64,000 nt of DNA from positions 3,162,001 through 3,226,000 of the forward strand of contig OZ242179.1 in the NCBI GenBank assembly GCA_965205735.1. Direction: 5' to 3'. Position 1 is the first letter of the stretch, and the number at the start of each line of letters is the position of its first letter. The position numbers and the translations under genes were made by a program. This document shows positions 35,207 through 44,379 of the stretch, piece after piece. The notes under the pieces were generated by a model. It made no database searches and was not told the DNA's origin. It worked only from the letters and a program-made list of their open reading frames with translations. The stretch is from VXNE01 sp965205735. GTDB taxonomy: Bacteria; Pseudomonadota; Gammaproteobacteria; Pseudomonadales; Azotimanducaceae.

Positions 35207-35863
35207 ATGGGGAGTGGTGAAGGGGATCTGGGCGGCGTACTCGGCGGCTTCGCGGGACCGGCCTTGACGGCACGGCTGCGCGGGATCGAGCAGGTGGCGC
35301 GTGGGGTCACGGTAGAGGACTGCGACGCATTCTTAGAGGTCGCGAATGCGGGCAGCGAAGTACTGGCCGCGGCCGCTGCGCTGAAGCGGATGGCCGGCCA
35401 AGTCAACGTCGCGATTCATGCGCTGGGGATTCTTCGGTGTCTGCCACACATTCTGGAGGTGGGGGAGGAGGTCGAGTATGTATCCCTTGGCGCGGGCAAT
35501 ACTGGCAGGCGCTTCGATCTCGAGACGAACCTGCGGATTGCCGAGTTCAAGTTCATCCGCTGGCGCGGGGGTGCCGAAGCGGCGCGCCAGAACGCGGCAT
35601 TCAAGGATTTCGTCATGCTGGCGATCCAGCCGACTCGGAAGCGCAAGTACCTGTACCTGGTGGGTACCGAACAGGCGGTGAGGTTTCTTGAGGGCGGTCG
35701 GGCGCTCGACAGCGTGCTGAACGCAAACCAAAAGCTTGGGCGGCTGTTCTGGGCTCAGTACGGCGACCGGTTCAGCACGGTGGGCGAGTACTACGGTGTC
35801 CATGGCGGCGAGGTCGAGATCGTGGATGTTTCGCCTTGGGTTCCGGAACTGGTGGTGGATTGA
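35207..35863 (+). CDS. Hypothetical protein with a second PD-(D/E)XK-like motif
   Basis: A 218-residue protein, third in the cassette. An N-terminal helical region (GGVLGGFAGPALTARLRGIE) is followed by a candidate nuclease core: Asp104 in RRFDLETN, and Glu113-x-Lys115 in RIAEFKFIRW. A helix then follows (EAARQNAAFKDFVML). YLYLVGTEQAVRFLEG follows as a beta-alpha unit. ATG 35207 is preceded by no strong ribosome site. Function unknown beyond context. Confidence 0.6.
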   Translation: MGSGEGDLGGVLGGFAGPALTARLRGIEQVARGVTVEDCDAFLEVANAGSEVLAAAAALKRMAGQVNVAIHALGILRCLPHILEVGEEVEYVSLGAGNTGRRFDLETNLRIAEFKFIRWRGGAEAARQNAAFKDFVMLAIQPTRKRKYLYLVGTEQAVRFLEGGRALDSVLNANQKLGRLFWAQYGDRFSTVGEYYGVHGGEVEIVDVSPWVPELVVD

Positions 35864-35939
35864 CGCCGGACAGTTGGGCGGAAGGATTTGGGCGGGATCC
35901 GCACAGGGGTGTCCGTGGGCAAGATTTGAACGGCGCGGT

Positions 35940-37328
35940 ATGAGGTCGGTGGAGTCGATTTCGCAGTGGCAGTTGGACATCCATGCGCTGTCGCTGCCGC
36001 GCGGGCACGCATTCGGCGACCGGCCGCCCGTGGGGGCGTGGCGGAGCAGCGACGGGCTGGCGTGCGGGGTGGTCAGGCAGGACGTAACGGATGGGACGTT
36101 CGGTTTCCTGGTGATGCGCCGCCGCGTTGACCGGGTGTGGACCGTGATCGAGAGACGTCACGGGTTTACCTCCCGCGCCGAAGCCCGGCACCACATGGCG
36201 AGGCGGCTCCGCGACGGGGAGCCGCCGGAGCGGCTGCCACCGGGGACCGCGGCACGCCCGGCGCTGCATGATGTCAAGGGGCGGACGCCCAGCGAAGTGT
36301 TCAGCCTGCTGGGAAGTGCGTCGCATGCTCCGGCGGCGTGGACGCTGAACGAACTGTATCTCGCGATGCCGAGGCCCGACAGGAACTGGGCGGGAGACTG
36401 CCAGACGGGCAACTTCCACACGCGGCTGTGGGAGGCCCAACTGTTGGCGTCGTTGCGCGAACAGGGATTGTTGGTGACACAACCGCACGACTCGCCCGAC
36501 TTTCGAATTGAAAACCGGCGCGGTGACGTGGCCTGGGTCGAGGCCGTTACCGCCAATCCGCCCGTCCCCTACGACCACATCCACGCTGGGCGCGCGGACA
36601 TGCCGACGGAACGGAGGGAAGTGTTCTTCGGCGCGGCCGCGTTGCGGTTCGCCAAGACGTTGGGGAACAAGCTCGCCAAGCGGTACGAGCGGCTGCCGCA
36701 TGTGGAGGGCCACGCGTTGATGATCGCCGTCGCCGACTTTCAGGCGCCGGGTTCGATGGTGTGGAGCCGCGAAGGACTGATCGGCTATCTCTATGGGGAG
36801 GGGGCTCATGCGGTCGATACCGACGGACGCAGGAGGGCGAACGTGATCCAGGCCACGCGTTTGCTCGGCGAGGCGGGTTTTTCGGCCGGACTGTTCGCAG
36901 ACGATCGGCAGGGGGAGCTGTCGGCGGTGATCTTCTCCAATGCCTGCTCCGTCGCGAAGCTGAACCGGGTCGCGGTCTCCGGCCAGGGAGCGCCGAAAGG
37001 CTTTCGCTACACCCGGATGGGCGCCTTCTTCGACCGGACGCCCGGCGCGCTGAAGGGGGTTCCTTTCTGCCTCGACGTGACGAGCGACGAATACCGGGCG
37101 CTCTGGCCCCACGGCTACGAACCTTGGTGTGCCGAGCTGGAGGTATTCCACAATCCGTTCGCTCGGCATCCGGTCCCGTTCGAGCTGTTACCGGAGGCGT
37201 GTCACTGGTTCGAAGAGGGTGGCGAAAGGGTGTGCCGGACCGTCTACGAGACATCGATCCTCTACTCGCAGACCCTGGTGCAAGATGAAAATGCTCCGCG
37301 TCTGAGGTTGGACGACTTGCAGGAATAG
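35940..37328 (+). CDS. Hypothetical restriction-associated protein with PD-(D/E)XK-like motif
   Basis: A 462-residue protein, last of the cassette. Residues ~30-90 resemble a small beta domain (GLACGVVRQDVTDGTFGFLV; RVDRVWTVIERRHGF). Further on, Glu165 in RLWEAQLLASL, Asp187 in DSPDFRIENR and Glu201 in AWVEAVTANPP fit a restriction-endonuclease-like fold with Ala/Val in place of the usual Lys. The C-terminal half (MIAVADFQAPGSM; VIFSNACSVAKLNRVAVSGQ) is well ordered but unassigned. ATG 35940 is 77 bases after the previous stop. Confidence 0.6.
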   Translation: MRSVESISQWQLDIHALSLPRGHAFGDRPPVGAWRSSDGLACGVVRQDVTDGTFGFLVMRRRVDRVWTVIERRHGFTSRAEARHHMARRLRDGEPPERLPPGTAARPALHDVKGRTPSEVFSLLGSASHAPAAWTLNELYLAMPRPDRNWAGDCQTGNFHTRLWEAQLLASLREQGLLVTQPHDSPDFRIENRRGDVAWVEAVTANPPVPYDHIHAGRADMPTERREVFFGAAALRFAKTLGNKLAKRYERLPHVEGHALMIAVADFQAPGSMVWSREGLIGYLYGEGAHAVDTDGRRRANVIQATRLLGEAGFSAGLFADDRQGELSAVIFSNACSVAKLNRVAVSGQGAPKGFRYTRMGAFFDRTPGALKGVPFCLDVTSDEYRALWPHGYEPWCAELEVFHNPFARHPVPFELLPEACHWFEEGGERVCRTVYETSILYSQTLVQDENAPRLRLDDLQE

Positions 37329-37488
37329 GTGCGGAGTGTAGGCGGCCAGATATGACGTTCCCGTCCTGGACGTCGACGATTCTGGTGGTGCCCGATGTCT
37401 GCGCGGAAAATCCCTTGAGACGCTCGTTTCGTCGACGGGGCGCTCTACGATGCGCGTGGTTGATGTGCCGGAAGGACTGATCGGGGCG

Positions 37489-37776
37489 TTACCCCCACTT
37501 GATCGTATCGAATGAGGCGTCGAGAGCAGCGATCATCTTGCGCTGTAGCTCCAACTGGCGTTTGGCGTCTCCAGGCTCCCAATCGAGAACCGAGTTCGTG
37601 ACGTTGAACCATGGGTAGGTACACAGTGAGAGTCGGGTGTCGTGGCCAAGTCGATGGATAGGAGCAGGGTTCTCCAGGAGTACGGCGTCCTCGGGCAGGA
37701 TGAACAGGACGCCGGAGAGCTTCGACTTGGGTTGTCGCGACTCGCTGAAACGCCCTTCGTGTTGCATCCGCGGCAA
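37489..37776 (-). CDS. Hypothetical protein fragment, up to 95 aa
   Basis: A minus-strand frame with protein-like composition (LSGVLFILPEDAVLLENPAP, LCTYPWFNVTNSVLDWEPGD, QRKMIAALDASFDTIKWG). It looks like the C-terminal end of a larger protein cut off near 37776, where transposase-derived sequence begins. No family recognised. Confidence 0.35.
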   Translation of the reverse strand: MPRMQHEGRFSESRQPKSKLSGVLFILPEDAVLLENPAPIHRLGHDTRLSLCTYPWFNVTNSVLDWEPGDAKRQLELQRKMIAALDASFDTIKWG

Positions 37777-37840
37777 CGTGTCGAGCGGTTCCTCGAAGAC
37801 GGGGGCGTTCCGCCTACCGTAGACAAGGAGCCGGCACCGC

Positions 37841-37987
37841 GCCGGTGGACTACCAACGGCAGGACTGGACGAGCACGTACGCGTTCATGGAGGAGGCGCT
37901 ACGCCGCTTCGGCTACCGGCAACTCGGCAAGGCCGACAAGGCGTGATGCGGCGCTTCTTGGCCAAATCCACGGGGCTGTCGCTAGTG
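37841..37987 (+). mobile_element. Transposase N-terminal shard
   Basis: Encodes a piece homologous to the transposase N-terminus at 51919-52070: RRFGYRQLGKADK and, after a frame change, RFLAKSTGLSLVQ, against ERFGYRRLGKRDKGVVLRFL. It stops exactly where the second glycosylase copy begins. Confidence 0.65.
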
Positions 37988-38686
37988 CAGATCGTATTCG
38001 ATCTCGAGGGCGACTGTTTCATGGTCATCCATCTCATGATCGCCGGGCGCCTGCGGTGGTACGAGACCGGCAAGGCCCCGCCGCGCGCCGGTTTGGCGGA
38101 CTTCGACTTCTCGTCCGGCACGCTGTTGCTGACCGAAGCGAGCAAGAAGAAACGCGCCTCGCTGCGGCTGGTCTCAGGCAGCGATGCCCTGGCGGGCCTC
38201 GACCCGGGCGGTCTCGAATTGCTGCACATCGACGTGGCGGCTTTCGTCGAACGACTTCGCGCGTCGAACCACAGGTTGAAACGCACGCTGACGGATCAAC
38301 GCATCTTCGCCGGCGTCGGCAACGCCTATTCCGACGAAATACTGCTGGCGGCAGGGTTGTCTCCCTTCAAGCGCGCCCGTGATCTGGACGACGAGGAAGC
38401 CGCCCACCTGTTGGAAGCCTGCAAAACGACATTGACGAACTGGATCGACATTCTGCGCGGAAAAGCCGGCCGGAAGTTTCCGACGAAGGTCACTGCCTTT
38501 CACGCGGAGATGGCCGCACACGGGAAGTACAGGCAGCCCTGCCCGGTTTGCGGAGCGCCCATCCAGCGCATCGTGTACGCGGAGAACGAAAGCAACTACT
38601 GTGCGCGGTGCCAGACGGGGGGTCGCGTGCTGGCCGACCGCTCCCTGTCCAGGCTGCTGAAAGAGAGCTACCCGAAGCGCATCTAA
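37943..38686 (+). pseudogene. Truncated second Fpg/Nei glycosylase copy with transposase-derived start
   Basis: From 37988 to about 38676 this is a near-identical copy of 29334-30022. The first ~57 codons, including catalytic Pro and Glu, are missing. In their place an ATG in the transposase shard (MMRRFLAKSTGLSLVQ) runs in frame into IVFDLEGDC. The zinc finger is intact. The last residues differ (PKRI and stop, against PRHIEELEGIP). Loss of the N-terminal nucleophile should abolish glycosylase activity; it might still bind DNA. Confidence 0.8.
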
Positions 38687-38812
38687 CTATTGCGCCGGGG
38701 GGGCGCGTGCGTCAGTGGTTGGGCCTGCCATACAGGGGTTGCGCTGGTCGACCGATTCCGTTGACGCGCACGCCGCCGCTCAATAGGGTTAGCCGACGGC
38801 AAGGAGGTGACT

Positions 38813-40606
38813 ATGAGCCAACCAGGGGCCCCGCAACCGACACTAGCGCAACGCAGGCTCCGAACGCGTTGCTCGATACCTGCTGAATCGGGCTTCCGTC
38901 GCGTCGCCTCGTGTGCGGTAGCCATCCTGTTGTTCGCGGGCCAAGCGGCGGCGGATGTGCTCGACGTCATGCGCGAGGAACTCGAACGCTCGCGGGGAGT
39001 TCTCGCCCAACAACCCACACCGGCCTATTACCTGAGCTACGAGATCACCGAAGACAAGACGGCCACGGTGGGTGGTGAGTTCGGAAGCCTGACGCGGTGG
39101 TGGGAGGGCGTGCGACGAAGCCTCGACATCGATCTCAGGGTTGGCAGCCCGGCGCTCGACAATACGCGCGAACTTTCGCAGCGCGTCCGCCGCGGGTTGC
39201 GCAGTTTCGGGCGCGCGGCGCAGATTCCGATCGAAGACGAAGAGGGGCTGCGCACCGTGCTCTGGGATCGAACCGACAAGAAGTACAAGGAAGCCATCGA
39301 GCGCTTCACCAAGGTTCAAGCCGATGTGCAGGTTAACGTCGAGACCGGGAACAAGACCGGAGACTTCTCCCTGGAGAAAGCGGAGGTGGCTTCCGAAGAT
39401 ACGGTTGCGCTGCGCGCTGATCGAGTCGAATGGGAGGACAAGGTGCGCCGATACACAGCGCCGTTTGCCGACTCGCCGCACGTATTTTCGGCGAACGCCA
39501 CGATTCGGGGCAACGTCGAGACCCGCTGGTACGTCAACAGCGAAGGTTCCGCGATCAAGACATCGACCGCCTACTACCGCGTGTCGATCCGTGCTGTCAC
39601 GCGGGCGGAAGACGGCATGGTATTGCCGCGCTCGGAGCAGTTTTTCTCCCTCACGCCGGAGGGACTCCCGGATGACGAAACCGTGATGGCTGCCGTGCAC
39701 AAGATGGTCGGCGATTTGGAAGCGCTTCGGACAGCGCCCCTGGTGGAGCCGTACGCCGGTCCCGCTATCCTTTCCGGCAGGGCGAGCGGCGTCTTCTTCC
39801 ACGAAGTCCTGGGCCACCGTCTGGAGGGGCATCGCCAGAAAGGCGCGACGGAAGGGCAGACATTCCGCAAGATGGTGGGCGAGTCCGTGCTGCCGGAGAC
39901 GTTCTCCGTGGCCTTCGATCCGACGATCCGGCGGTTTGGCGCCACTGATCTGGTGGGTGCGTACCGCTATGACAACCAGGGCGTCAAGGCTCGGCGCGTG
40001 CCGGTAATCGTCAACGGCGTGCTGACGAATTTCCTCATGGCGCGTATTCCCATCGAGGGTTTCCCCAAGTCCAATGGCCACGGACGCAAGAACGTCGGAT
40101 TCGCACCGGTAGCGCGGCAGTCCAATCTGATCGTCGAGGCATCGGAAACGATGACGCGGGAGGAACTCAAAGCCCAACTGCTCGCCATGGTCGAACGCGA
40201 CGGCAAGGACTTCGGCCTGTTTTTCGACCGCATCCAGGGAGGTTTCACAATTACCCGCCGCGACCTGCCGAATGTTTTCACCGTGACGCCAACGGTGGTC
40301 TACCGCATCAACCTGGACGGCACCGAGGAACTGGTGCGGGGCGTGAATCTCATCGGCACGCCGCTCACCGCCTTTAGCCGGATCGAGGCGGCGGGCGACG
40401 ACTTTCAGGTTTTCAACGGCACCTGCGGTGCGGAGTCGGGCCCGGTCCCGGTGACCTCCGTGTCGCCTTCTATACTCGTCTCGCAGATCGAAGTGCAGAA
40501 GGGGACGACGGCGCAAACGCGGCTGCCGATCCTGCCGCCGCCTGGAGACGCATCGAAGACCTTGAGCGAGGTACGTTCGTTGGTCTCGATGGGAGAAACG
40601 CGATGA
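38813..40606 (+). CDS. Exported TldD-family metalloprotease
   Basis: About 597 residues of the TldD/PmbA (modulator of gyrase) fold. The metal-binding HEVLGH motif is at about residues 330-335, as in TldD. Other blocks: WYVNSEGSAIKTSTAYYRVS, GFPKSNGHGRKNVGFAPVAR and YRINLDGTEELVRGV. Unlike cytosolic TldD, it carries a hydrophobic N-terminal segment (VASCAVAILLFAGQAAAD) after a basic stretch, so it is probably exported. ATG 38813 has a perfect AAGGAGG. It overlaps the next gene by four bases. Confidence 0.85.
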   Translation: MSQPGAPQPTLAQRRLRTRCSIPAESGFRRVASCAVAILLFAGQAAADVLDVMREELERSRGVLAQQPTPAYYLSYEITEDKTATVGGEFGSLTRWWEGVRRSLDIDLRVGSPALDNTRELSQRVRRGLRSFGRAAQIPIEDEEGLRTVLWDRTDKKYKEAIERFTKVQADVQVNVETGNKTGDFSLEKAEVASEDTVALRADRVEWEDKVRRYTAPFADSPHVFSANATIRGNVETRWYVNSEGSAIKTSTAYYRVSIRAVTRAEDGMVLPRSEQFFSLTPEGLPDDETVMAAVHKMVGDLEALRTAPLVEPYAGPAILSGRASGVFFHEVLGHRLEGHRQKGATEGQTFRKMVGESVLPETFSVAFDPTIRRFGATDLVGAYRYDNQGVKARRVPVIVNGVLTNFLMARIPIEGFPKSNGHGRKNVGFAPVARQSNLIVEASETMTREELKAQLLAMVERDGKDFGLFFDRIQGGFTITRRDLPNVFTVTPTVVYRINLDGTEELVRGVNLIGTPLTAFSRIEAAGDDFQVFNGTCGAESGPVPVTSVSPSILVSQIEVQKGTTAQTRLPILPPPGDASKTLSEVRSLVSMGETR

Positions 40607-42351
40607 ATCTCGTCACGATCACGAAACCCCTGCTCGCAGTCATCGTTCTTGTCGCGGGCGCCGCGCCTCTGGCCGCCCCGTTGGCCGAAGACAGTGTCCT
40701 GATGCGCGCGATGCGCGACGAGTTGGCGCGTTCGATGGCGGAGCTGCGGTTGGAAGGCGCGGAAAAGCCGTACTTTCTCGCCTATCGGGTGCAGGAAAGG
40801 ACCTACGCAGGCGCCACGGCGAGTCTCGGCGGTTTGCTGAGTGCCTCAGAGGGTGTCAGCCGGCAACTGTTCGTCGAGTTGCGGGTAGGCGACTATGGCT
40901 TCGACAACACGAATTTCAGGTCGATGGCGAATGCCGCTGCGATGATGCCCAACATCGCCGCCCTCTCCGTCGACGACGACTACGACACCTTGCGACGGCA
41001 GATCTGGTTGGCGACGGACACCGCCTACAAAAGGGCTTTGGACCAGCTCGCCGGCAAACGCGCGGCGCTGCAGAATCAAACCCAAGTGAAAGATGTCCCA
41101 GACTTCAGCGAAATGCCCCCGCACCGGTACGACGGCGGAACGGACGGGCAACTGGATACCGCGCCGGCTCGAACGTTGGCGCGCGATGTCTCCGCCGCCA
41201 TGCGGGGGATGGCGCATCTTTCGCGTTCCGAGGTTCGAGTCACCGCCCATTTGGAGCGCACGTGGTTCGTCAACAGTGAAGGGTCCGAGTTCGTTCGCGA
41301 ATCGCCGTATATCGAGCTGCACGCGCTCGCCGCGGCGCAAGCGGTCGGTGGCACGGAGTTGGAGGACTTCGTCGCCCTCTGGGTCAGGCGCTGGGAAGAC
41401 CTTCCGGCGCCGATGGTCCTTGCAGAGCATGTGCGCGCCATGACGCAACGCCTCGAGCAACGACGCGAAGCGGACCACATGGAACGCTACGCCGGCCCCG
41501 TGCTGTTCGAAGGCCAGGCGGCGGCGGAACTTGTCTCCCAGGTGTTCGGCCCCCGCCTGGCCGCGGTTCGAATGCCGACGTTCGACAACCCGGCGATGCA
41601 ACAGGCCTCGGCGCGGTTCCGCAATCCTTTCGTGGACAAGATCGGCAGCCGGGTACTGCCCCGCTTTCTTTCCATGGTTTCCGACCCGACGATTGAAGGC
41701 CACGACGGCGTCCCGTTGTGGGGCCGCCAGCCGGTCGACGACGACGGTCTGCCGGCGCAACGCACACTGCTGGTCGAACGCGGCATCCTGAAGACGTTGC
41801 TGTCGACGCGTGTGCCGCTCGCCGAGGTGCCAAACAGCACCGCCAGCCGCTGGCGAGACATGACGGTACCGGGCAGTTTCTTCGTCACTCCCTCGCGCGG
41901 ACTCAGCGATGAGGAACTCAAGCAAGAACTCTTCGCGTTGGCGGCGGAAAGAGGTCTCGACCACGCCATCATCGTTCGCCGCATCGGCAGCCGATTGAGG
42001 AAGTTGAATTGGCGCTCCTCTGGATATGTCCGCGACGGCCGGTCGTCCAGTGTGGAACCACTGATCGGTGCCTACAAGGCCTTCCCCGACGGAGGCGAGG
42101 AACTGATTCCGATCGCGGTCTTGTCGACCCTGTCGGAATCGGACTTCAGGAACATCGTCAATGTCTCCGCAGCGACGTCCCGGCACGACACGGGATTCTC
42201 GCCGGCGGCCGCCGGCGGGCTGACCGGCTTCGGGACTTGGCCGGTCTCAGTGATTACACCGGCGCTCCTGTTTGAGGACGTCAACGTCCGGCGACCGAGG
42301 GCAAATATACCGACACCGCCTCTGACGCCGCATCCTTTGTCGAAGGGTTGA
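40603..42351 (+). CDS. Exported TldD/PmbA-like partner lacking the HExxxH motif
   Basis: A 582-residue paralogue of the upstream gene. A clear signal peptide (KPLLAVIVLVAGAAPLAAPL) is followed by the same MREE-like helix (RAMRDELARSMAEL) and TWFVNSEGSEFVRE. The position equivalent to HEVLGH reads ELVSQVFGPRL, so the zinc site is missing, as in PmbA/TldE. TldD and TldE act as a heterodimer in which only TldD binds metal; the same division of labour is inferred here. The ATGA overlap supports co-translation. Confidence 0.82.
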   Translation: MNLVTITKPLLAVIVLVAGAAPLAAPLAEDSVLMRAMRDELARSMAELRLEGAEKPYFLAYRVQERTYAGATASLGGLLSASEGVSRQLFVELRVGDYGFDNTNFRSMANAAAMMPNIAALSVDDDYDTLRRQIWLATDTAYKRALDQLAGKRAALQNQTQVKDVPDFSEMPPHRYDGGTDGQLDTAPARTLARDVSAAMRGMAHLSRSEVRVTAHLERTWFVNSEGSEFVRESPYIELHALAAAQAVGGTELEDFVALWVRRWEDLPAPMVLAEHVRAMTQRLEQRREADHMERYAGPVLFEGQAAAELVSQVFGPRLAAVRMPTFDNPAMQQASARFRNPFVDKIGSRVLPRFLSMVSDPTIEGHDGVPLWGRQPVDDDGLPAQRTLLVERGILKTLLSTRVPLAEVPNSTASRWRDMTVPGSFFVTPSRGLSDEELKQELFALAAERGLDHAIIVRRIGSRLRKLNWRSSGYVRDGRSSSVEPLIGAYKAFPDGGEELIPIAVLSTLSESDFRNIVNVSAATSRHDTGFSPAAAGGLTGFGTWPVSVITPALLFEDVNVRRPRANIPTPPLTPHPLSKG

Positions 42352-42462
42352 CCACCGCAAAGAACGGACACACCCGACATCCAGCGGTTGGGAATGGCGA
42401 GCCAGCACATCTCACCAAGTCGCTTGGGGGCCAAATGTCGTTAGCGTTTTGTCAGGATGCGG

Positions 42463-42538
42463 GCGAGGAATTGGAATCCCTTGATCCCCGAAGCGTCCCG
42501 CGTGGGCTGTATGTGGCTATCCGACGGTGGTGCCCAGG
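42463..42538 (+). repeat. Direct repeat C, right copy, running into the tRNA-Leu 3' end
   Basis: Aligns with 30029-30106 in the same orientation with small indels. It ends within the tRNA acceptor stem complement. It contains no start codon and looks like a remnant of the glycosylase 3' end plus flank. Confidence 0.5.
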
Positions 42539-42612
42539 GTGGGAGTCGAACCCACACGCCCGAGGGCACAGGATTCTAAGTCCTGCTTGTCTACCAGTTT
42601 CAACACCTGGGC
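42528..42612 (-). tRNA. tRNA-Leu (anticodon UAG)
   Basis: An 85-base class II tRNA with encoded CCA. The acceptor stem pairs GCCCAGG (42612-42606) with CCTGGGC. The anticodon arm is CAGGA-CTTAGAA-TCCTG, anticodon TAG. A variable arm TGCCCTCGGGCG and a T arm GTGGGTTCGACTCCCAC follow. All arms are well formed. Confidence 0.95.
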
Positions 42613-42618
42613 AGTGCG

Positions 42619-43668
42619 CTACGCCGGATGGAGGTGCACCTTGATCGATTTCGTTGACTTGTCAAGCGCTGTTTCGAAGGCCGTTTGCACATCGTCCAGC
42701 GAGAAGCGATGGGTGATCAGGGAGCGCGCAGCTTCCACGTTGTCGGCGACGATTTCGAGTGCGATCTGGTAGTCGGAGCGGCCGTCACGCGCCGAGTAGA
42801 CCATGGAGCCGATGATCTCGACTTCCGGTCCCGACAGGTATCGCCCGTCGATGGTCAGGGTGGGGACGGTGAATACGCCAAGCACCAGTACGCGTCCCTT
42901 CGGGCGCACCGCTCGCTGTGCTTGTATCAGCGCGTCGCCTTGACCGCCCACTGTTTCCACCGACACGTCGATGGCCCGCAGCGAGGTCAACTCTTCCAGG
43001 CGCGCCTTGCCGGCCTCGCTTTCGTCTATGACCTCGGTGGCGCCGCATTTGAGGGCCGCATCGCGCTGGTGCGGATGGCGGGCCAGAACGATGACCCGCG
43101 CGCCTCGGGCACGGGCCGCGAGAATCGCGGTGAGTCCGATCGTGCCGGCGCCGACGATGAGGACGGTCTCGGAGCCCTTGAGGCGGACCCTTTCGAAACC
43201 ATGCACGGAACAGGCGAGCGGCTCGGCCAGGGCGCCAACCTCGGTATCGACGCCCGTGGGGACCCGATACACGGTGTTCGCCGGCACGTTGACGAATTCG
43301 CTCATGCCGCCGTCGACGCCTGCGCCTATCAGGCCGCGTTCGGTGCATATGTTGTAGTCGCCTGACATGCAGAAGCGGCAGAAGCCACATCTGAGCAGCG
43401 GTTCGATGCCGACGACATCGCCCTCCTTGACGTGTCGGACGCCGCCGGACACGGCGCTGACCGTGCCCGCAATTTCGTGTCCCGGGGTCCTGCCGACGCG
43501 TGGAGAAAAGTCGCCCCGGAACGAGTGCAGGTCGGAGCCGCAGATACCGGCGCTCCCAACAGCAATCTGCACCTCCTGGGCCTTCGGCGCGACGCGTTCG
43601 CTCGCGCTGACCTCGAGTCTCCCGGCATCCGCCGCCCAGCGCGCCGATCTGAAGGTAGCTTGTTGCAT
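42619..43668 (-). CDS. Zinc-dependent alcohol dehydrogenase (MDR family)
   Basis: A 349-residue medium-chain dehydrogenase of the sorbitol/threonine-dehydrogenase type. GICGSDLHSFRGDF and TPGHEIAGTV supply the catalytic-zinc Cys and His; CGFCRFCMSGDYNIC is the four-Cys structural zinc lobe; VLIVGAGTIGLTAILAARA is the Rossmann NAD(P) motif. The substrate is a polyol or secondary alcohol by family; not resolved. It ends six bases from the tRNA-Leu gene on the same strand. Confidence 0.9.
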   Translation of the reverse strand: MQQATFRSARWAADAGRLEVSASERVAPKAQEVQIAVGSAGICGSDLHSFRGDFSPRVGRTPGHEIAGTVSAVSGGVRHVKEGDVVGIEPLLRCGFCRFCMSGDYNICTERGLIGAGVDGGMSEFVNVPANTVYRVPTGVDTEVGALAEPLACSVHGFERVRLKGSETVLIVGAGTIGLTAILAARARGARVIVLARHPHQRDAALKCGATEVIDESEAGKARLEELTSLRAIDVSVETVGGQGDALIQAQRAVRPKGRVLVLGVFTVPTLTIDGRYLSGPEVEIIGSMVYSARDGRSDYQIALEIVADNVEAARSLITHRFSLDDVQTAFETALDKSTKSIKVHLHPA

Positions 43669-43800
43669 GTCAGGTCACTCCGCCCGCATCGCAGTACGGG
43701 ATATGGTTTGCTTTTCGAAAGTATCACAGGGCGCGCCGCCGCCCAAATCGGCATCAAGACAGCGTCGTTGACCTTGTTCCCGGGTTGATGCCGAATCGGC

Positions 43801-44283
43801 TTACGTTGTCGAAGGGGCGGGCAGGATTGCGATTTCGGCTTCCACCTCCACCGGGACCCCGAATGGCAGTTCCGCTACGCCTATGGCCGACCGCGAATGC
43901 CGACCCTTCTCGCCAAAGACCTCGAGCAAAAGGTTCGAGAAACCATTGATCACGCCCGGCAGCGCATTGAATCCCGGCGCGGCGTTGACCATCCCGAACG
44001 CCTTGGTCCACTCGATACGCTCGAGATCAATGCCGGCGGCCTGGAGGCTCGCAATCATGCAGAGCGCGACTTGGCGTGCAGCCTGGTAGGCCTCCTCGGG
44101 ACTCACCTCGGCGCCGACCTTGCCCAGCGGGCCGGCGAGTTCGCCGTCGGTGCCGAACGGCAGATGTCCCGCGATGATGGCGCGGTTTCCCACAAGCCGC
44201 ACCGTCTCGAATCGCTGTCCCTGGATCCGCATCGGGGGCGGCAACTCAAAACCCAGCTCCGCCAAGCGCTCCTTGATAGACAT
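43801..44283 (-). CDS. RidA (YjgF/YER057c/UK114) family protein
   Basis: A 160-residue RidA-like protein; the family deaminates reactive enamine/imine intermediates. Blocks: NRAIIAGHLPFGTDGELAGP, EEAYQAARQVALCMIASLQA, GFSNLLLEVFGEKGRHSRSA and the terminal FGVPVEVEAEI. The conserved arginine is the R of RHSRSAIGVAELP. ATG 44283 is preferred over 44313. Confidence 0.85.
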   Translation of the reverse strand: MSIKERLAELGFELPPPMRIQGQRFETVRLVGNRAIIAGHLPFGTDGELAGPLGKVGAEVSPEEAYQAARQVALCMIASLQAAGIDLERIEWTKAFGMVNAAPGFNALPGVINGFSNLLLEVFGEKGRHSRSAIGVAELPFGVPVEVEAEIAILPAPSTT

Positions 44284-44379
44284 GGTTCCACTCCGTTGCC
44301 GAATCTTGATCAAAGGATAGGTGGTGGCGGACCGATGTCCAGCGCAGCATGGGATCTTTCTCGGGACGTGGTTGGGGCG

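Noticed and set aside
35772..37169. 465-codon minus-strand frame under the last cassette gene
   Set aside because: Shadow frame with biased composition; the plus strand carries ordered motifs.
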